Of a DNA stretch of 64,000 bases, positions 36,782-45,630 are shown piece after piece. How positions within the stretch are numbered: position 1 is the first letter of the stretch; each line of letters opens with the position of its first letter. Location: the NCBI RefSeq assembly GCF_023016005.1, contig NZ_JALKAZ010000002.1:1-64000 (forward strand), given 5' to 3'. The notes under the pieces were generated by a model. The model ran no database searches, was not told the DNA's origin, and worked only from the letters and a program-made list of their open reading frames with translations. The stretch is from Erythrobacter sp. F6033 (GTDB taxonomy: Bacteria; Pseudomonadota; Alphaproteobacteria; Sphingomonadales; Sphingomonadaceae). The position numbers and the translations under genes are program-made.

Positions 36782-37808
36782 CGGCTCCAATCGAGATTTC
36801 ACCTTGGTCTGCGAGATTGCGCGCGGTTTCGATAATCTTGCGCTGCGCAGCTTCCACATCGCTCTTCGCAAGGCGCCCGCGCAATTCGATATCGTCGCGA
36901 ATTCCATCTGCCGCTCTGCTCGACATGGCTGCAAAGAATGGATCGCGCTCGCTGTCTTTAAGACCCTTCAGGGCATCGACAAGCGCTTCATTGTCAACAT
37001 CACGTAGTAAGCGGCCCATCTCCTGCGGGCCAAGATCAAGCAGCATTTCGAAAGTGAACATCTGCTCTTCGATTGCTTCGGCGAGCGAAGGATCAATTTG
37101 CGCAATGGCTGGCAAGACAGTGTTGCGAACTTCGCCCGCGGCCAGATTGATAAGGTCCGCTGCTTCGCGAGGTCCGCCAAGCATCAACGAACTGGCACCG
37201 AAGCTTGCCCCGATCCGCTGCGACAGCAAATTATCGATCATGTCGACCGCTTGCGGCGAGATTGGTCCGATGCGGGCGATCCGTCCGACAACTTCGGATT
37301 GTGCTTGTTCAGGCAGACAGGAAAGAACTTCCGCCGCCGATTCTGCCTCCAACATCAAAAGGAGTGCAGCGATTACTTGAGGGTGCTCGCCTTCGACCAG
37401 TTTCAATATGACTTTTGGCGCGAGCCAGCGGGCCATTTCGATACTGCGAGGACGGCTTTCGGGCTCAATCCGCTGCATCATACTTTCCGCCTTGGTTTCA
37501 CCCAAAGCCTGAGTCAGCAAAGCGCGGACTTGCCCTGATCGATTACGAGCCGGAAGCACTTCGCGGTCGGCCTCGGTCACGAAATCGCTAATCGCCTCGG
37601 CAATGCCGTTCTGATTGATTTCTCCCAACTCGCACATCGCTCCGCCCAACCTTTCCAGTTCGCCCGGGCCAAGTCGCGACAGCAATTTCGCGGCTTCGTC
37701 TTCGCCAAGCAGAGTGAGGAATACGGCCGCTCGCTCAATTCGGCTCATCGCTGGAAGATCATTGGATGTGATCGATCCGCCTGCGTCTATCTGTTCGGCT
37801 GCACTCAT
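36762..37808 (-). CDS. fliG: Flagellar motor switch protein FliG
   Basis: The C-ring protein that meets the stator. The 348 residues contain the armadillo middle domain with the EHPQ motif (LVEGEHPQVIAALLLML). The C-terminal torque helix region is TFEMLLDLGPQEMGRLLRDVDNEALVDALKG with the charged residues expected to face MotA. The ATG overlaps the fliF stop by four bases. Confidence 0.96.
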   Translation of the reverse strand: MSAAEQIDAGGSITSNDLPAMSRIERAAVFLTLLGEDEAAKLLSRLGPGELERLGGAMCELGEINQNGIAEAISDFVTEADREVLPARNRSGQVRALLTQALGETKAESMMQRIEPESRPRSIEMARWLAPKVILKLVEGEHPQVIAALLLMLEAESAAEVLSCLPEQAQSEVVGRIARIGPISPQAVDMIDNLLSQRIGASFGASSLMLGGPREAADLINLAAGEVRNTVLPAIAQIDPSLAEAIEEQMFTFEMLLDLGPQEMGRLLRDVDNEALVDALKGLKDSERDPFFAAMSSRAADGIRDDIELRGRLAKSDVEAAQRKIIETARNLADQGEISIGADDGEFV

Positions 37809-39442
37809 GATACGGGTGCCTCATCTTTGGGTGGCTGAAGCATCCGCTGAAGCGCTTCGACAGCACGATCAGGCTGCGAAGAGGCCAGCTGACGAGCCAG
37901 ATCCACTTGGCGGGGCAAGTCGACTTGAGACGCAGCAATTTGCACTGCGCCGCTCTCGATCACAGGATCGTCGTCTTCAATCTCCTCAGCTTCATCGTCA
38001 TTGCGCAGGCGCTTCATCAGAGGGCGCACAACCATCAACAAAACAAGCAGCACGGCGAGCAACGCGGTGCCGTAACGCAGAGCCATCGCAAACCAGGGCT
38101 GCTCATAGAAAGCGACCGGGGTGACTTCTGCGGTTTCGAATGTGCTGGTCACGACTTCGACCTGATCGCCGCGCGCTTCGTCGGCGCCGACCGCTGCACT
38201 CACCAGTGATTGCAGCTGCTCGGCGGTAAGCGGTGCCGCGGCTTTGAGCGCCTCGTCACTGACAGCAACCGCGACAGAAAGTTTCACAAGGCCGCCTGGA
38301 CGTGTGCTTGTCACTGCGACTTCGCGGCCCAGTTCATAGTCGCGGCGCGTAGCAGTCTCACGATCGCCGGACGTCTGCCCAGCGCCCTCTGTGACTGCCG
38401 CTTCCGTCGCTTGAGGTGCTTCGTCGACAAGAGCTGCGTCAGGCGGCGGGGTATTTGCCGTTACACCCGGAACGCCGCCTGATCGGGCGCCCGATGAACG
38501 CATCGAACTGCGCTCGCTTTCGCTGCGAACCACGCCGTCTTGATCATAGCTTTCCCGCGCGGCGGTAACTTCGCTTTGATCGAGCTCAACCTGCACCTGA
38601 CTCGAAAAATTGCCGTCGCCAAGCAGCGGCATCAAAAGGCTGGTCACTTGCTGGCGCAGTTTGCTTTCAAACTCGCGCTGCAAAACCAATCCATCCATCG
38701 ACGGATCACGCGCGGAAGACAGCAACCGTCCGTTCTGATCGACCACTCGGACCGATTCAGGCGTCATACCGGGGACCGATCCCGACACCAGATTGACGAT
38801 CGCTTCGACTTGATCCTGACCCAGTGAACGGCCCCCAACAAGTCTTACCATGACCGACGCGGTTGGTGCATTTGTGTCCCGCACAAAGACCGAGCGTTCG
38901 GGCGTGGCGAGATGGACACGCACTGCTTCGATCCCGTCAATTTCGCGGATGGTCAGCATCAATTCGCGCTCTCGCGCGAGCCGCAAACGTTCGCCTTCTA
39001 ACGTTCGGCTTGAACCGAGAGGGATAGCGTCAAGCATTTCGCTCGCGCCCTCCGGCGCGGCCAATCCTGCGTCGCTGGCAACCGCCATGCGTGCTCTGTA
39101 AAGCTCGTCTTCACCGACCGTGACGACACCTGTGCCGCTATCGATGGTGTAGCCGATTCCGCTTTGCTCCAGCGTTTCGACGACTTTGGCGCGCTCGCCA
39201 TCGCTCAAATTGGAATAGAGGATACGCTGCGGGCCTTGAGAAATGCCGAAATACAGCGCTGCAATTATCGCTATCGCGCCAAGTCCAGCCAAAGCGGGCA
39301 ATGCCCGGCGAATGGCCGGCTGACTGATGAAGGCGGAAATTTGACTCCGCCAATCTCCTGATTGGGAGCGAAAGCCGATCGTAGGATCGACGACCGGTAT
39401 GGCCTCACCACCAGCGGGGACGGGCATGGTTGCATCAGCCAT
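37805..39442 (-). CDS. fliF: Flagellar MS-ring protein FliF
   Basis: Builds the membrane ring on which the basal body is assembled. The 545-residue protein has two membrane segments (about 40-60 and 450-470). The ring-building motifs are QRILYSNLSDGERAKVVETL, the conserved LARERELMLTIREIDGIEAVRVHLATPERSVF and a long periplasmic region. The C-terminal tail (VDLPRQVDLARQLASSQPDRA) is the FliG-binding part. It starts three bases after fliE. Confidence 0.96.
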   Translation of the reverse strand: MADATMPVPAGGEAIPVVDPTIGFRSQSGDWRSQISAFISQPAIRRALPALAGLGAIAIIAALYFGISQGPQRILYSNLSDGERAKVVETLEQSGIGYTIDSGTGVVTVGEDELYRARMAVASDAGLAAPEGASEMLDAIPLGSSRTLEGERLRLARERELMLTIREIDGIEAVRVHLATPERSVFVRDTNAPTASVMVRLVGGRSLGQDQVEAIVNLVSGSVPGMTPESVRVVDQNGRLLSSARDPSMDGLVLQREFESKLRQQVTSLLMPLLGDGNFSSQVQVELDQSEVTAARESYDQDGVVRSESERSSMRSSGARSGGVPGVTANTPPPDAALVDEAPQATEAAVTEGAGQTSGDRETATRRDYELGREVAVTSTRPGGLVKLSVAVAVSDEALKAAAPLTAEQLQSLVSAAVGADEARGDQVEVVTSTFETAEVTPVAFYEQPWFAMALRYGTALLAVLLVLLMVVRPLMKRLRNDDEAEEIEDDDPVIESGAVQIAASQVDLPRQVDLARQLASSQPDRAVEALQRMLQPPKDEAPVS

Positions 39443-39445
39443 CTA

Positions 39446-39802
39446 TCAGCTCCCCATCCGCATAATGTCTTGGTAGGCAGAAAGCAGTTTGTTGCGGACT
39501 TGCAGGGTCGCTTCGAACGCGACGCCAGCTTCCTGACGCGCCAGCATGACCTGTGCGATATCCGTCACTTCGCCGCGTTCATACGCAGCCTGCATATCGC
39601 CAGATCGCTTTTGTACGGCGCTGACCTGTTGCAAGGCCGTGCCCAATGTGGCGGCGAAATCGGCACCTGCTGGCGCAGCCGGAGCACCTGCCGTAGCATC
39701 TGTCGCAGCACGCACATCTCGAAGCGCCTCGCTACGGGCGAGAACTTCCTGACGCAATGCCAATACGTCTTGAACGCCGGAGGTTGGTCGAACGCCGTTC
39801 AT
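39446..39802 (-). CDS. fliE: Flagellar hook-basal body protein FliE
   Basis: First rod component, joining MS ring and rod. The 118-residue protein has the characteristic C-terminal sequence VTDIAQVMLARQEAGVAFEATLQVRNKLLSAYQDIMRM in its usual place, preceded by an Ala-rich stretch. The ATG overlaps the activator gene's stop by four bases. Confidence 0.95.
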   Translation of the reverse strand: MNGVRPTSGVQDVLALRQEVLARSEALRDVRAATDATAGAPAAPAGADFAATLGTALQQVSAVQKRSGDMQAAYERGEVTDIAQVMLARQEAGVAFEATLQVRNKLLSAYQDIMRMGS

Positions 39803-41127
39803 GCCTCACCTCCCGCAGCAAGCAAGCCAGATTCCCGCATCGAAGCGAGGCGATAGCGGAGCGTCCTCTCGGATATGCCCAAGCTGCGCGCGGTTTTTGC
39901 GCGGTGGCCGCCATGACTTTCAAGGGCAGTCAGGATGGCCTGCACTTCTGATTGAAATGCCACATCGGACAGTTTCCCGCCTGCTCGCGCAAACGTTAGT
40001 GACGCAGCGCGGTCTGCACCGGCCTCATGGACAGGTCTAACCGGTTGATCGAAGACAATGTGCTCCGAACCGATTTGATGGGAATCACCCGCCAACAAGA
40101 TCGCGCGGCGAATGACATTTTCCAGCTCGCGAACATTGCCAGGCCATATATGCGTCTGCAGCAAAGCCAGCGCCTGACCCGAAATCCAATGGGGCAACTC
40201 GTCACGGCAGGCATGACGCAGCAACATTCCGAAAGCGAGCGGTGCGATATCGCCGGGCCTGTCTCGCAAAGCGGCCAGCTCGAGAGGGAACACGTTGAGG
40301 CGATAGAGCAGGTCTTCGCGGAAACGCCCTGCTTCCACTTCGGCGCTGAGTGTCCGATTGGTGCAGGCGACCACCCGAACATCAACGCGCACCGGCTTTG
40401 TCGCACCCAGTGGTAAGACTTCGCCCTCTTGCAAAGCTCGTAGCAGTTTGGATTGCAGCGCGAGCGGCAGCTCACCCAATTCGTCCAGCAGCAAAGTGCC
40501 GCCATCTGCAGCTTTGAATAAACCATCTCGGGCCTCGCCAGCCCCGGTAAAGGCTCCTTTGCGATGACCGAACAACAAACCCTCAAGCATAGCTTCGGGC
40601 ATTGCGGCACAGTTGACTGCCACAAATGGCCCTTTGCTGCGGGCCGAGAGGCGGTGAACAAATTGGGCAAGCACTTCTTTACCCGTGCCAGTCGGCCCTT
40701 CGAGCAGAACCGGTATCTCGCTGCCAGCAATTCGCTGCGCCAAAGTAAGTAAGGCGAGGCTATGATCATCAGCCGCAATCGGCCAACCGCCTTGCGCTGC
40801 TACCGCGAGAAACGCCGCGCGCGCTGCATCCATTGAACTCTCAGAATAAGCCAGTGCGATCCGGTGATCCGCCTGCCGGCCAAGCGAAGGAAGCTCCGCC
40901 TTGGTCAGATCAATCTCAATCCTGTCAGGCCGGCGGCCTCCCGATGGGCAAGGGAACCTCCCGCTTTCACCCAAAGCAATCCGATCCCTTTGCCAATCCT
41001 TTGCAAGAAGCGGCAAAGTCGTGCCGAGAAGCGCGCGATGGCGACTTTCAAAATCGCCCTCACAAACATTGTCGGCATCGTCTTCAAAAGAGGGCGCCTG
41101 ATGGGCGTCGTACGGTGAATTCAGCAT
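39799..41127 (-). CDS. Sigma-54-dependent flagellar activator (FlbD/FleQ-like)
   Basis: A 442-residue AAA+ enhancer-binding protein that should open sigma-54 promoters of the flagellar genes. The ATPase has Walker A EGPTGTGKE, the sigma-54 contact loop GAFTGA, Walker B GGTLLLDELGELPL and WPGNVRELENV. The C-terminus has a Fis-type helix-turn-helix (GHRAKTARSLGISERTLRYRLA). The N-terminal 140 residues show no receiver-domain phosphorylation pattern. The ATG at 41127 was chosen by sequence character; an upstream start at 41202 would add 25 residues. It heads the fliE-fliS run, and no rpoN is in the window. Confidence 0.93.
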   Translation of the reverse strand: MLNSPYDAHQAPSFEDDADNVCEGDFESRHRALLGTTLPLLAKDWQRDRIALGESGRFPCPSGGRRPDRIEIDLTKAELPSLGRQADHRIALAYSESSMDAARAAFLAVAAQGGWPIAADDHSLALLTLAQRIAGSEIPVLLEGPTGTGKEVLAQFVHRLSARSKGPFVAVNCAAMPEAMLEGLLFGHRKGAFTGAGEARDGLFKAADGGTLLLDELGELPLALQSKLLRALQEGEVLPLGATKPVRVDVRVVACTNRTLSAEVEAGRFREDLLYRLNVFPLELAALRDRPGDIAPLAFGMLLRHACRDELPHWISGQALALLQTHIWPGNVRELENVIRRAILLAGDSHQIGSEHIVFDQPVRPVHEAGADRAASLTFARAGGKLSDVAFQSEVQAILTALESHGGHRAKTARSLGISERTLRYRLASMRESGLLAAGGEA

Positions 41128-41250
41128 AGCAGAACCAATGGGCCTTGTTACTTTCACGACTGTTTTCGTGTGTCGGAAAGGATTTGCCGCCTTGCCGGCC
41201 AAAATAGAGGTAATTTAAGCCCCCGTAGGACCCCTTAGTCGCGGATATTC

Positions 41251-41276
41251 CGGTGTTGAGCATGCTCGAAACACCG
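41251..41276. promoter_or_regulatory. 26-bp near-perfect palindrome between activator gene and fliC
   Basis: CGGTGTT (41251-41257), the perfect 10-bp palindrome GAGCATGCTC, two bases, then AACACCG (41270-41276). It lies 124 bases upstream of the activator start and 121 upstream of fliC. It could be an operator for a dimeric regulator or an RNA hairpin. The binding protein is unknown. Confidence 0.5.
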
Positions 41277-41314
41277 CTTTGCCTAGGCACAAATGGAAAA
41301 ACGATCTCATGTCC

Positions 41315-41341
41315 TTAAACATCCAAACAGATGGCCGCTCT
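41315..41341 (+). promoter_or_regulatory. Sigma-28 (FliA) promoter of fliC
   Basis: TTAA (41315-41318), 15 bases, GCCGCTCT (41334-41341), then TAGG. The element gives a leader of about 50 bases. It matches the fliD promoter through both boxes and the spacer. Confidence 0.78.
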
Positions 41342-41397
41342 TAGGTTCACCAGCGGCGAGCCCCTCTCGCTGCGGAAGACCATCGGGAGTTTGACCA

Positions 41398-42216
41398 ATG
41401 TCCGTAATTAACACCAACACCTCTGCTCTGCGTGCTGCCAACTCAGGCATGCAGGCCAACCGTATGCTTGATACTGCGATGGAGCGTCTATCGACGGGTC
41501 GCCGGATCAACAGCGCCGCTGATGACGCGGCCGGCCTTTCCATTGCAACCGGTTTCACATCTGAAATTCGCGGCCTCAACCAAGGCATCCGAAACGCGAA
41601 TGACGGGATCGCCCTGGCACAGACCGCTGAAGGTGCGCTGGACGAAGTCTCCAACATGCTTCAGCGCGTTCGCGAATTGGCGATCCAGTCCAGTAACGGA
41701 ACGCTTGATTCAGAAGATCGCGGCTTCCTCGACACCGAAGTCACCGAGCTTGCAGGCCAGATCAACGACATTCTGAGCAACACCGACTTCAACGGCGTGT
41801 CCTTGTTCAGCACCACGAGCGGCACCGACGTGACAGTCGACATCGCAATCGATGCCGGTCGCACAGTCACCCTGACCAGCACCGGAATTGATGGCACTGC
41901 AATCACAGCTGCGGCCCTTGATGTCAGCACGTCGACCAATGCGGCGACGGCAATCACAAATGTCGATTCTGCATTGAGCAGCGTCAACACCGCGCGTTCA
42001 TCGCTGGGTGCCGGACAAAACCGGCTTGAATCGGCAATCAACAACCTCACGACCACATCGGCCAATCTCACCGATGCGCGGTCGCGGATCGAGGATACCG
42101 ATTACTCTGCCGAAACCACGGCCCTGGCGAAGGCTCAGATCCTGAGCCAGGCATCAACCGCGATGCTCGCCCAAGCGAACCAGTCACAGCAGAACGTGCT
42201 GTCACTCCTGCGATAA
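41398..42216 (+). CDS. fliC: Flagellin FliC
   Basis: The filament subunit. The 272-residue protein begins [20 protein letters not shown] and has the N-terminal helix motif [20 protein letters not shown]. The C-terminal helix is [44 protein letters not shown]. The variable centre is short, so the outer D2/D3 domains are missing, as is common in alphaproteobacteria. The ATG has GGGAG nine bases upstream. It is a single gene with its own sigma-28 promoter and terminator. Confidence 0.97.
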   Translation: MSVINTNTSALRAANSGMQANRMLDTAMERLSTGRRINSAADDAAGLSIATGFTSEIRGLNQGIRNANDGIALAQTAEGALDEVSNMLQRVRELAIQSSNGTLDSEDRGFLDTEVTELAGQINDILSNTDFNGVSLFSTTSGTDVTVDIAIDAGRTVTLTSTGIDGTAITAAALDVSTSTNAATAITNVDSALSSVNTARSSLGAGQNRLESAINNLTTTSANLTDARSRIEDTDYSAETTALAKAQILSQASTAMLAQANQSQQNVLSLLR

Positions 42217-42252
42217 AACGCACTCTCCGCCGCTCCCGATGGGGGCAAAAGG

Positions 42253-42288
42253 AAAAGCCCGGAGCCTTTACGGTTCCGGGCTTTTTTT
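42253..42288 (+). terminator. Intrinsic terminator after fliC
   Basis: AAAAGCCCGGA (42253-42263) pairs with TCCGGGCTTTT, with a further short inner stem, followed by seven Ts. The A-rich left arm also gives a T-run on the minus strand, so it can serve the convergent methyltransferase operon. Confidence 0.9.
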
Positions 42289-42321
42289 GGTTGGCAAGCA
42301 ATGGGATTAAAGAGCGTGGCG

Positions 42322-43143
42322 CTAAGCCGGTGTTGCAGTCCGGTCCTGCCAGTCAATCACCTCCAGGTAATTGCGCAGCCGGTTCTCCTCAAGCCGCGCA
42401 ATCAATGGATTTTGGTGAAAGGGCAGCAGGAATTGAGCGATTGCTTCCGCCCAAGGAGCGTCCGCATCAAAGATGATGCCCAGCCCGAAAACCGCTGGCA
42501 CATGCACGTAATAAAGCGGACGCTCTTCGGTGTCCGCTTTGGCTATGAAGTCCTCTACAGCAGTGAGCACCCCGTTCCGCGGGCCGCCCGCTTTCAATGC
42601 CACTGCGAAACTACCGCTGCCGCGAAAGCCGCGCCCTTTTAAGACACCGTCATCGTCGAGGACGACGCCATGGTCATAACTGTGGGGGTGACGCCAATCG
42701 GCTGGAACCCGCGATGGCGCATAGTAAAAATCGCGGCGCGCGCATGGCCATGAAACATCGTGCAAGAACGCAAGCAAAGGCCGATCAGCCTCGCAGCATA
42801 TCCGGTCGACATGGACGAGCTCATTGAACACCGTGAAATAATTGTGATCGCCGTCAATAAACCACGCATCGGCTGGCCCTGCGGTTTCCAGCGCATCCAG
42901 ACTGGGCTGTTTCACATGGCAGACAGCGCTGCTGCCTTCTGCCCATTCAGAAAAACTGGGATCCGGTTCGGGATCGTAGCAGGTCAGCATGCCTCCCTGT
43001 TCTTCGCAATGATCGGCCAGCTCTCTGGACATCCCGCCGAACTCGCTTCCGATCTCCGTTATATTTGCAGCTTCTGCCTCCTTGAGACACGGCATGATGA
43101 TGGCGGAAAATTCAGACATCGAATGGATTAACAGGTTGCTCAT
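42322..43143 (-). CDS. Class I methyltransferase-like protein by fliC
   Basis: A 273-residue protein. The N-terminal TEIGSEFGGMSRELADHCEE resembles a SAM-binding motif I (E-x-G-x-x-x-G), with CYDPEPD as the acidic strand end. ADAWFIDGDHNYFTVFNEL resembles the IDGxH motif of Methyltransf_24-type enzymes, and FLHDVSWPCARRDFYY follows. The remaining C-terminus is unassigned. It overlaps the HAD-like gene upstream by four bases and lies convergent with fliC, so modification of flagellin, or of a sugar on it, is the best guess. Confidence 0.75.
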   Translation of the reverse strand: MSNLLIHSMSEFSAIIMPCLKEAEAANITEIGSEFGGMSRELADHCEEQGGMLTCYDPEPDPSFSEWAEGSSAVCHVKQPSLDALETAGPADAWFIDGDHNYFTVFNELVHVDRICCEADRPLLAFLHDVSWPCARRDFYYAPSRVPADWRHPHSYDHGVVLDDDGVLKGRGFRGSGSFAVALKAGGPRNGVLTAVEDFIAKADTEERPLYYVHVPAVFGLGIIFDADAPWAEAIAQFLLPFHQNPLIARLEENRLRNYLEVIDWQDRTATPA

Positions 43144-45578
43144 GCGGCTTTCTCCTTAACTGAGATGGATGCTGCACGAGCAGCAAACGGCACGGCGCTT
43201 TCGCCGCGTTTTCTAAGCGGGCGGAACACGAATTCCAGCATCTGAGGCTCATCGCTGGCGTGAAGCGCACTTGGCGTCACAAGCGCGAACGCATTTTCCG
43301 AAGTGCATTCGAAAATACCCGGGGTGCGCTCTTCCAATCCGTCGAATTGCGGCGTCACAAGCGTGGGCCTTGTGTCGTTGACAACACCGCCCGCAAGGCC
43401 GCTCACGGGAGCGCATGTGACCGAAGCAATCTCGATCCATTCACACGCTGCCCCGACTTTCAGAGCAACGCCGTTCCCTTTGTCGCCGAGCGGAACGCGT
43501 GCGGCAAAATAGCCATCATGGGTCGCGCGGGCTTCGACAATTGCTTGCGCCGTGTCGGCCGCATTCACATAGAAGACAGCCATCTCGAGCGTAGCAGGCG
43601 CATAGTCAGTGTAACTCAGCCCCAGTCCAAACCGCTTCTGCGCAATCAGCGCGAGCCGCGTGCTCATATCCTCTTGGGCAAGCTCAGCAGGCAAGAACAT
43701 GCGGGCCGACCCTTTCATATAAAACAGACCGCGGCGCTGCATCCCTTCGCGCGCGTGATCAGGATCGAACAACGGCACCATCCGCTCACTGCCCATATTC
43801 ACATCGTGTTCGAACCGGCTGACTATGCGCAATTCATGCGGCAAAGGCAGGAACATAAACCGGCCCAGCGCCGCCGCCGCCGCGCCGTCTCGCCACGCTT
43901 GTTCTGAATTGACATCCTGAGCGCGAGTAACGGGCGGATTGCTAGCAGCCTTGGCAAAGGCGACCACACCGCGTTGTACCGCATCACGCACCTCGCTTTG
44001 CTTGCCTTTGACGGCGCTATCTTTGCGGATCGGATCGCCCGTTTCAGTGTAGTCTACGACAGAGCCGAGCTCGCATGTCGCCAATTGCTCAATCACTGCG
44101 ACATTGCCGCATAAAGCTTCCAAAAACTCGGGATCGAAATTGCGCGCATCGATCAATCCGCGCTTGTCGAGCCCCGTGGCCTGCATCTCACGCAGCAGCA
44201 GATACCGGCCAGCCACATGGACATCGAATGCCTCGCTGAGCAGCGCATCAACCCGGTTCTGCGCGCTCCCGTTGTAACCGAGGTCGACGAGCATCAGCGT
44301 GTCTCCCGGCTGCGGGTCAACGGCTTGGCGTATATGTTCGGTCAGACGGTCGGCGAAGGCGCGCGCCCTACGAATTGTCTTTTTTTGCCGCTGCCCTGTG
44401 CGCAGTTCCATGAGCAATCGCGCGCTGGCTTCAGACTTGTCGGCATCGCTTTGCGGGTCGCCGATAATTTGTGTGATTTCGCTCTCATCAAGCAGCATCT
44501 GCCGCGCCAATGTAGAAGGGTTCAGCCCATGCTCCAAGGCGACGTGCTGTTCATAGGCTTCGCGCGTGGTCAAAGAGGCTGCGGTTGCCACGAAACGGCT
44601 GATCTCAACCCTTGCGGTCTCCGGCGCCGGACTGCCTGCCATATGGACGCACCATGGCAAATGGCCATCGCGCAGCATAAACAGCCAGTGGACCTTCCCG
44701 CCATTCGCCTTGGCAAGAGTTTGTGCTTCGCCGTGGAGCCAGCGGTCAAAACCCGCAAATACCGGGCCTAGAACCGCGAAGCCCAAAGCATCCGCTGCGT
44801 TCTCAAGCTTGGGTTCGCCATTTGAGAGCAAAGCCCGGTGCGGTTGAAGGCCACGGATCTGTCCCGCCTTCTCACCGATAAGTTGTGCAAACGCGCGCTC
44901 GAAACGCAGGCGTTGCTTGGCTGTCTCTTCGAACTGCACAAGGTGCCGAGCGGGCACGCCCAATGCACGCGATGCATCGTAATCCGCCGCTTTATTATCA
45001 CCCAGATGAAACGCTTCATGAGGCCGGCACTTCATTGCTTTCAGCGCTTTGGCGAGCAACCCTTCTCCTTTGGAGATGCCGGCCTGCGAAGAGGCAAACA
45101 CGCGGTCAATCAAATCCGCGACCTCGTCGCCTGCGGCATCCCGGATAAGCTGTTCCAGTTGCGCCGCATCCAGATAGGTGTCGGACACAATGATGACAGC
45201 CAGACCCCTCGCCTTGGCAACCCGCATCAGCTCGACAGTCGGCGCAAATGCAAAGCATGCCCGCGCTTCTGCGGTAAGCTCTTCGGCTATTGCCTGTTCG
45301 CGATCGGCAGGCTGCGCATTGGGCAAGGCTTGCTCATAGATCTCGGCGAGCCCGACCTCGTTGCTCCGCCGCAAAGTTCGGCGTGCTTTTCTCGCATTCG
45401 CCTCGCCCACTATTCTTTGGCCCGGTAAGACCGCTGAAAGCCCGGAAAACAGATCGGTCGGCGCATGGCAATCGCGCCACAGCAGCGTGTCGAAACAATC
45501 GAGTGAGAGAAGTTTGACGCCAGCCGGAGCGTGTTCGAGCGCCTCCGGCAATTCGTGTGGCAGGATCGTTTCGGTCAT
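43140..45578 (-). CDS. Large HAD-like protein, possible flagellin modification
   Basis: An 812-residue protein. The first 230 residues are a haloacid-dehalogenase-type domain: LSLDCFDTLLWR (motif I), VIIVSDTYLDAAQLEQLI (motif II), SKGEGLL (motif III Lys) and HLGDNKAADYDASRALG (motif IV). The rest is not recognised. HAD proteins with a FDTLL motif I fused to long extra domains are found in polysaccharide and glycosylation clusters. It sits 53 bases after motB and overlaps the methyltransferase gene, near flagellin. The ATG at 45578 is preferred over an earlier in-frame start that would run back into motB. Confidence 0.72.
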   Translation of the reverse strand: MTETILPHELPEALEHAPAGVKLLSLDCFDTLLWRDCHAPTDLFSGLSAVLPGQRIVGEANARKARRTLRRSNEVGLAEIYEQALPNAQPADREQAIAEELTAEARACFAFAPTVELMRVAKARGLAVIIVSDTYLDAAQLEQLIRDAAGDEVADLIDRVFASSQAGISKGEGLLAKALKAMKCRPHEAFHLGDNKAADYDASRALGVPARHLVQFEETAKQRLRFERAFAQLIGEKAGQIRGLQPHRALLSNGEPKLENAADALGFAVLGPVFAGFDRWLHGEAQTLAKANGGKVHWLFMLRDGHLPWCVHMAGSPAPETARVEISRFVATAASLTTREAYEQHVALEHGLNPSTLARQMLLDESEITQIIGDPQSDADKSEASARLLMELRTGQRQKKTIRRARAFADRLTEHIRQAVDPQPGDTLMLVDLGYNGSAQNRVDALLSEAFDVHVAGRYLLLREMQATGLDKRGLIDARNFDPEFLEALCGNVAVIEQLATCELGSVVDYTETGDPIRKDSAVKGKQSEVRDAVQRGVVAFAKAASNPPVTRAQDVNSEQAWRDGAAAAALGRFMFLPLPHELRIVSRFEHDVNMGSERMVPLFDPDHAREGMQRRGLFYMKGSARMFLPAELAQEDMSTRLALIAQKRFGLGLSYTDYAPATLEMAVFYVNAADTAQAIVEARATHDGYFAARVPLGDKGNGVALKVGAACEWIEIASVTCAPVSGLAGGVVNDTRPTLVTPQFDGLEERTPGIFECTSENAFALVTPSALHASDEPQMLEFVFRPLRKRGESAVPFAARAASISVKEKAA

Positions 45579-45630
45579 TCTCTCGCTCCGTCTTGGACTG
45601 GCAGCGATGCGCCGCCATCTGGCGAGAGAG

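Noticed and set aside
41178..41202. Possible sigma-54 promoter for the activator gene (minus strand TTGGCC...GGCA)
   Set aside because: The spacing between GG and GC is eleven bases, and both boxes are imperfect.
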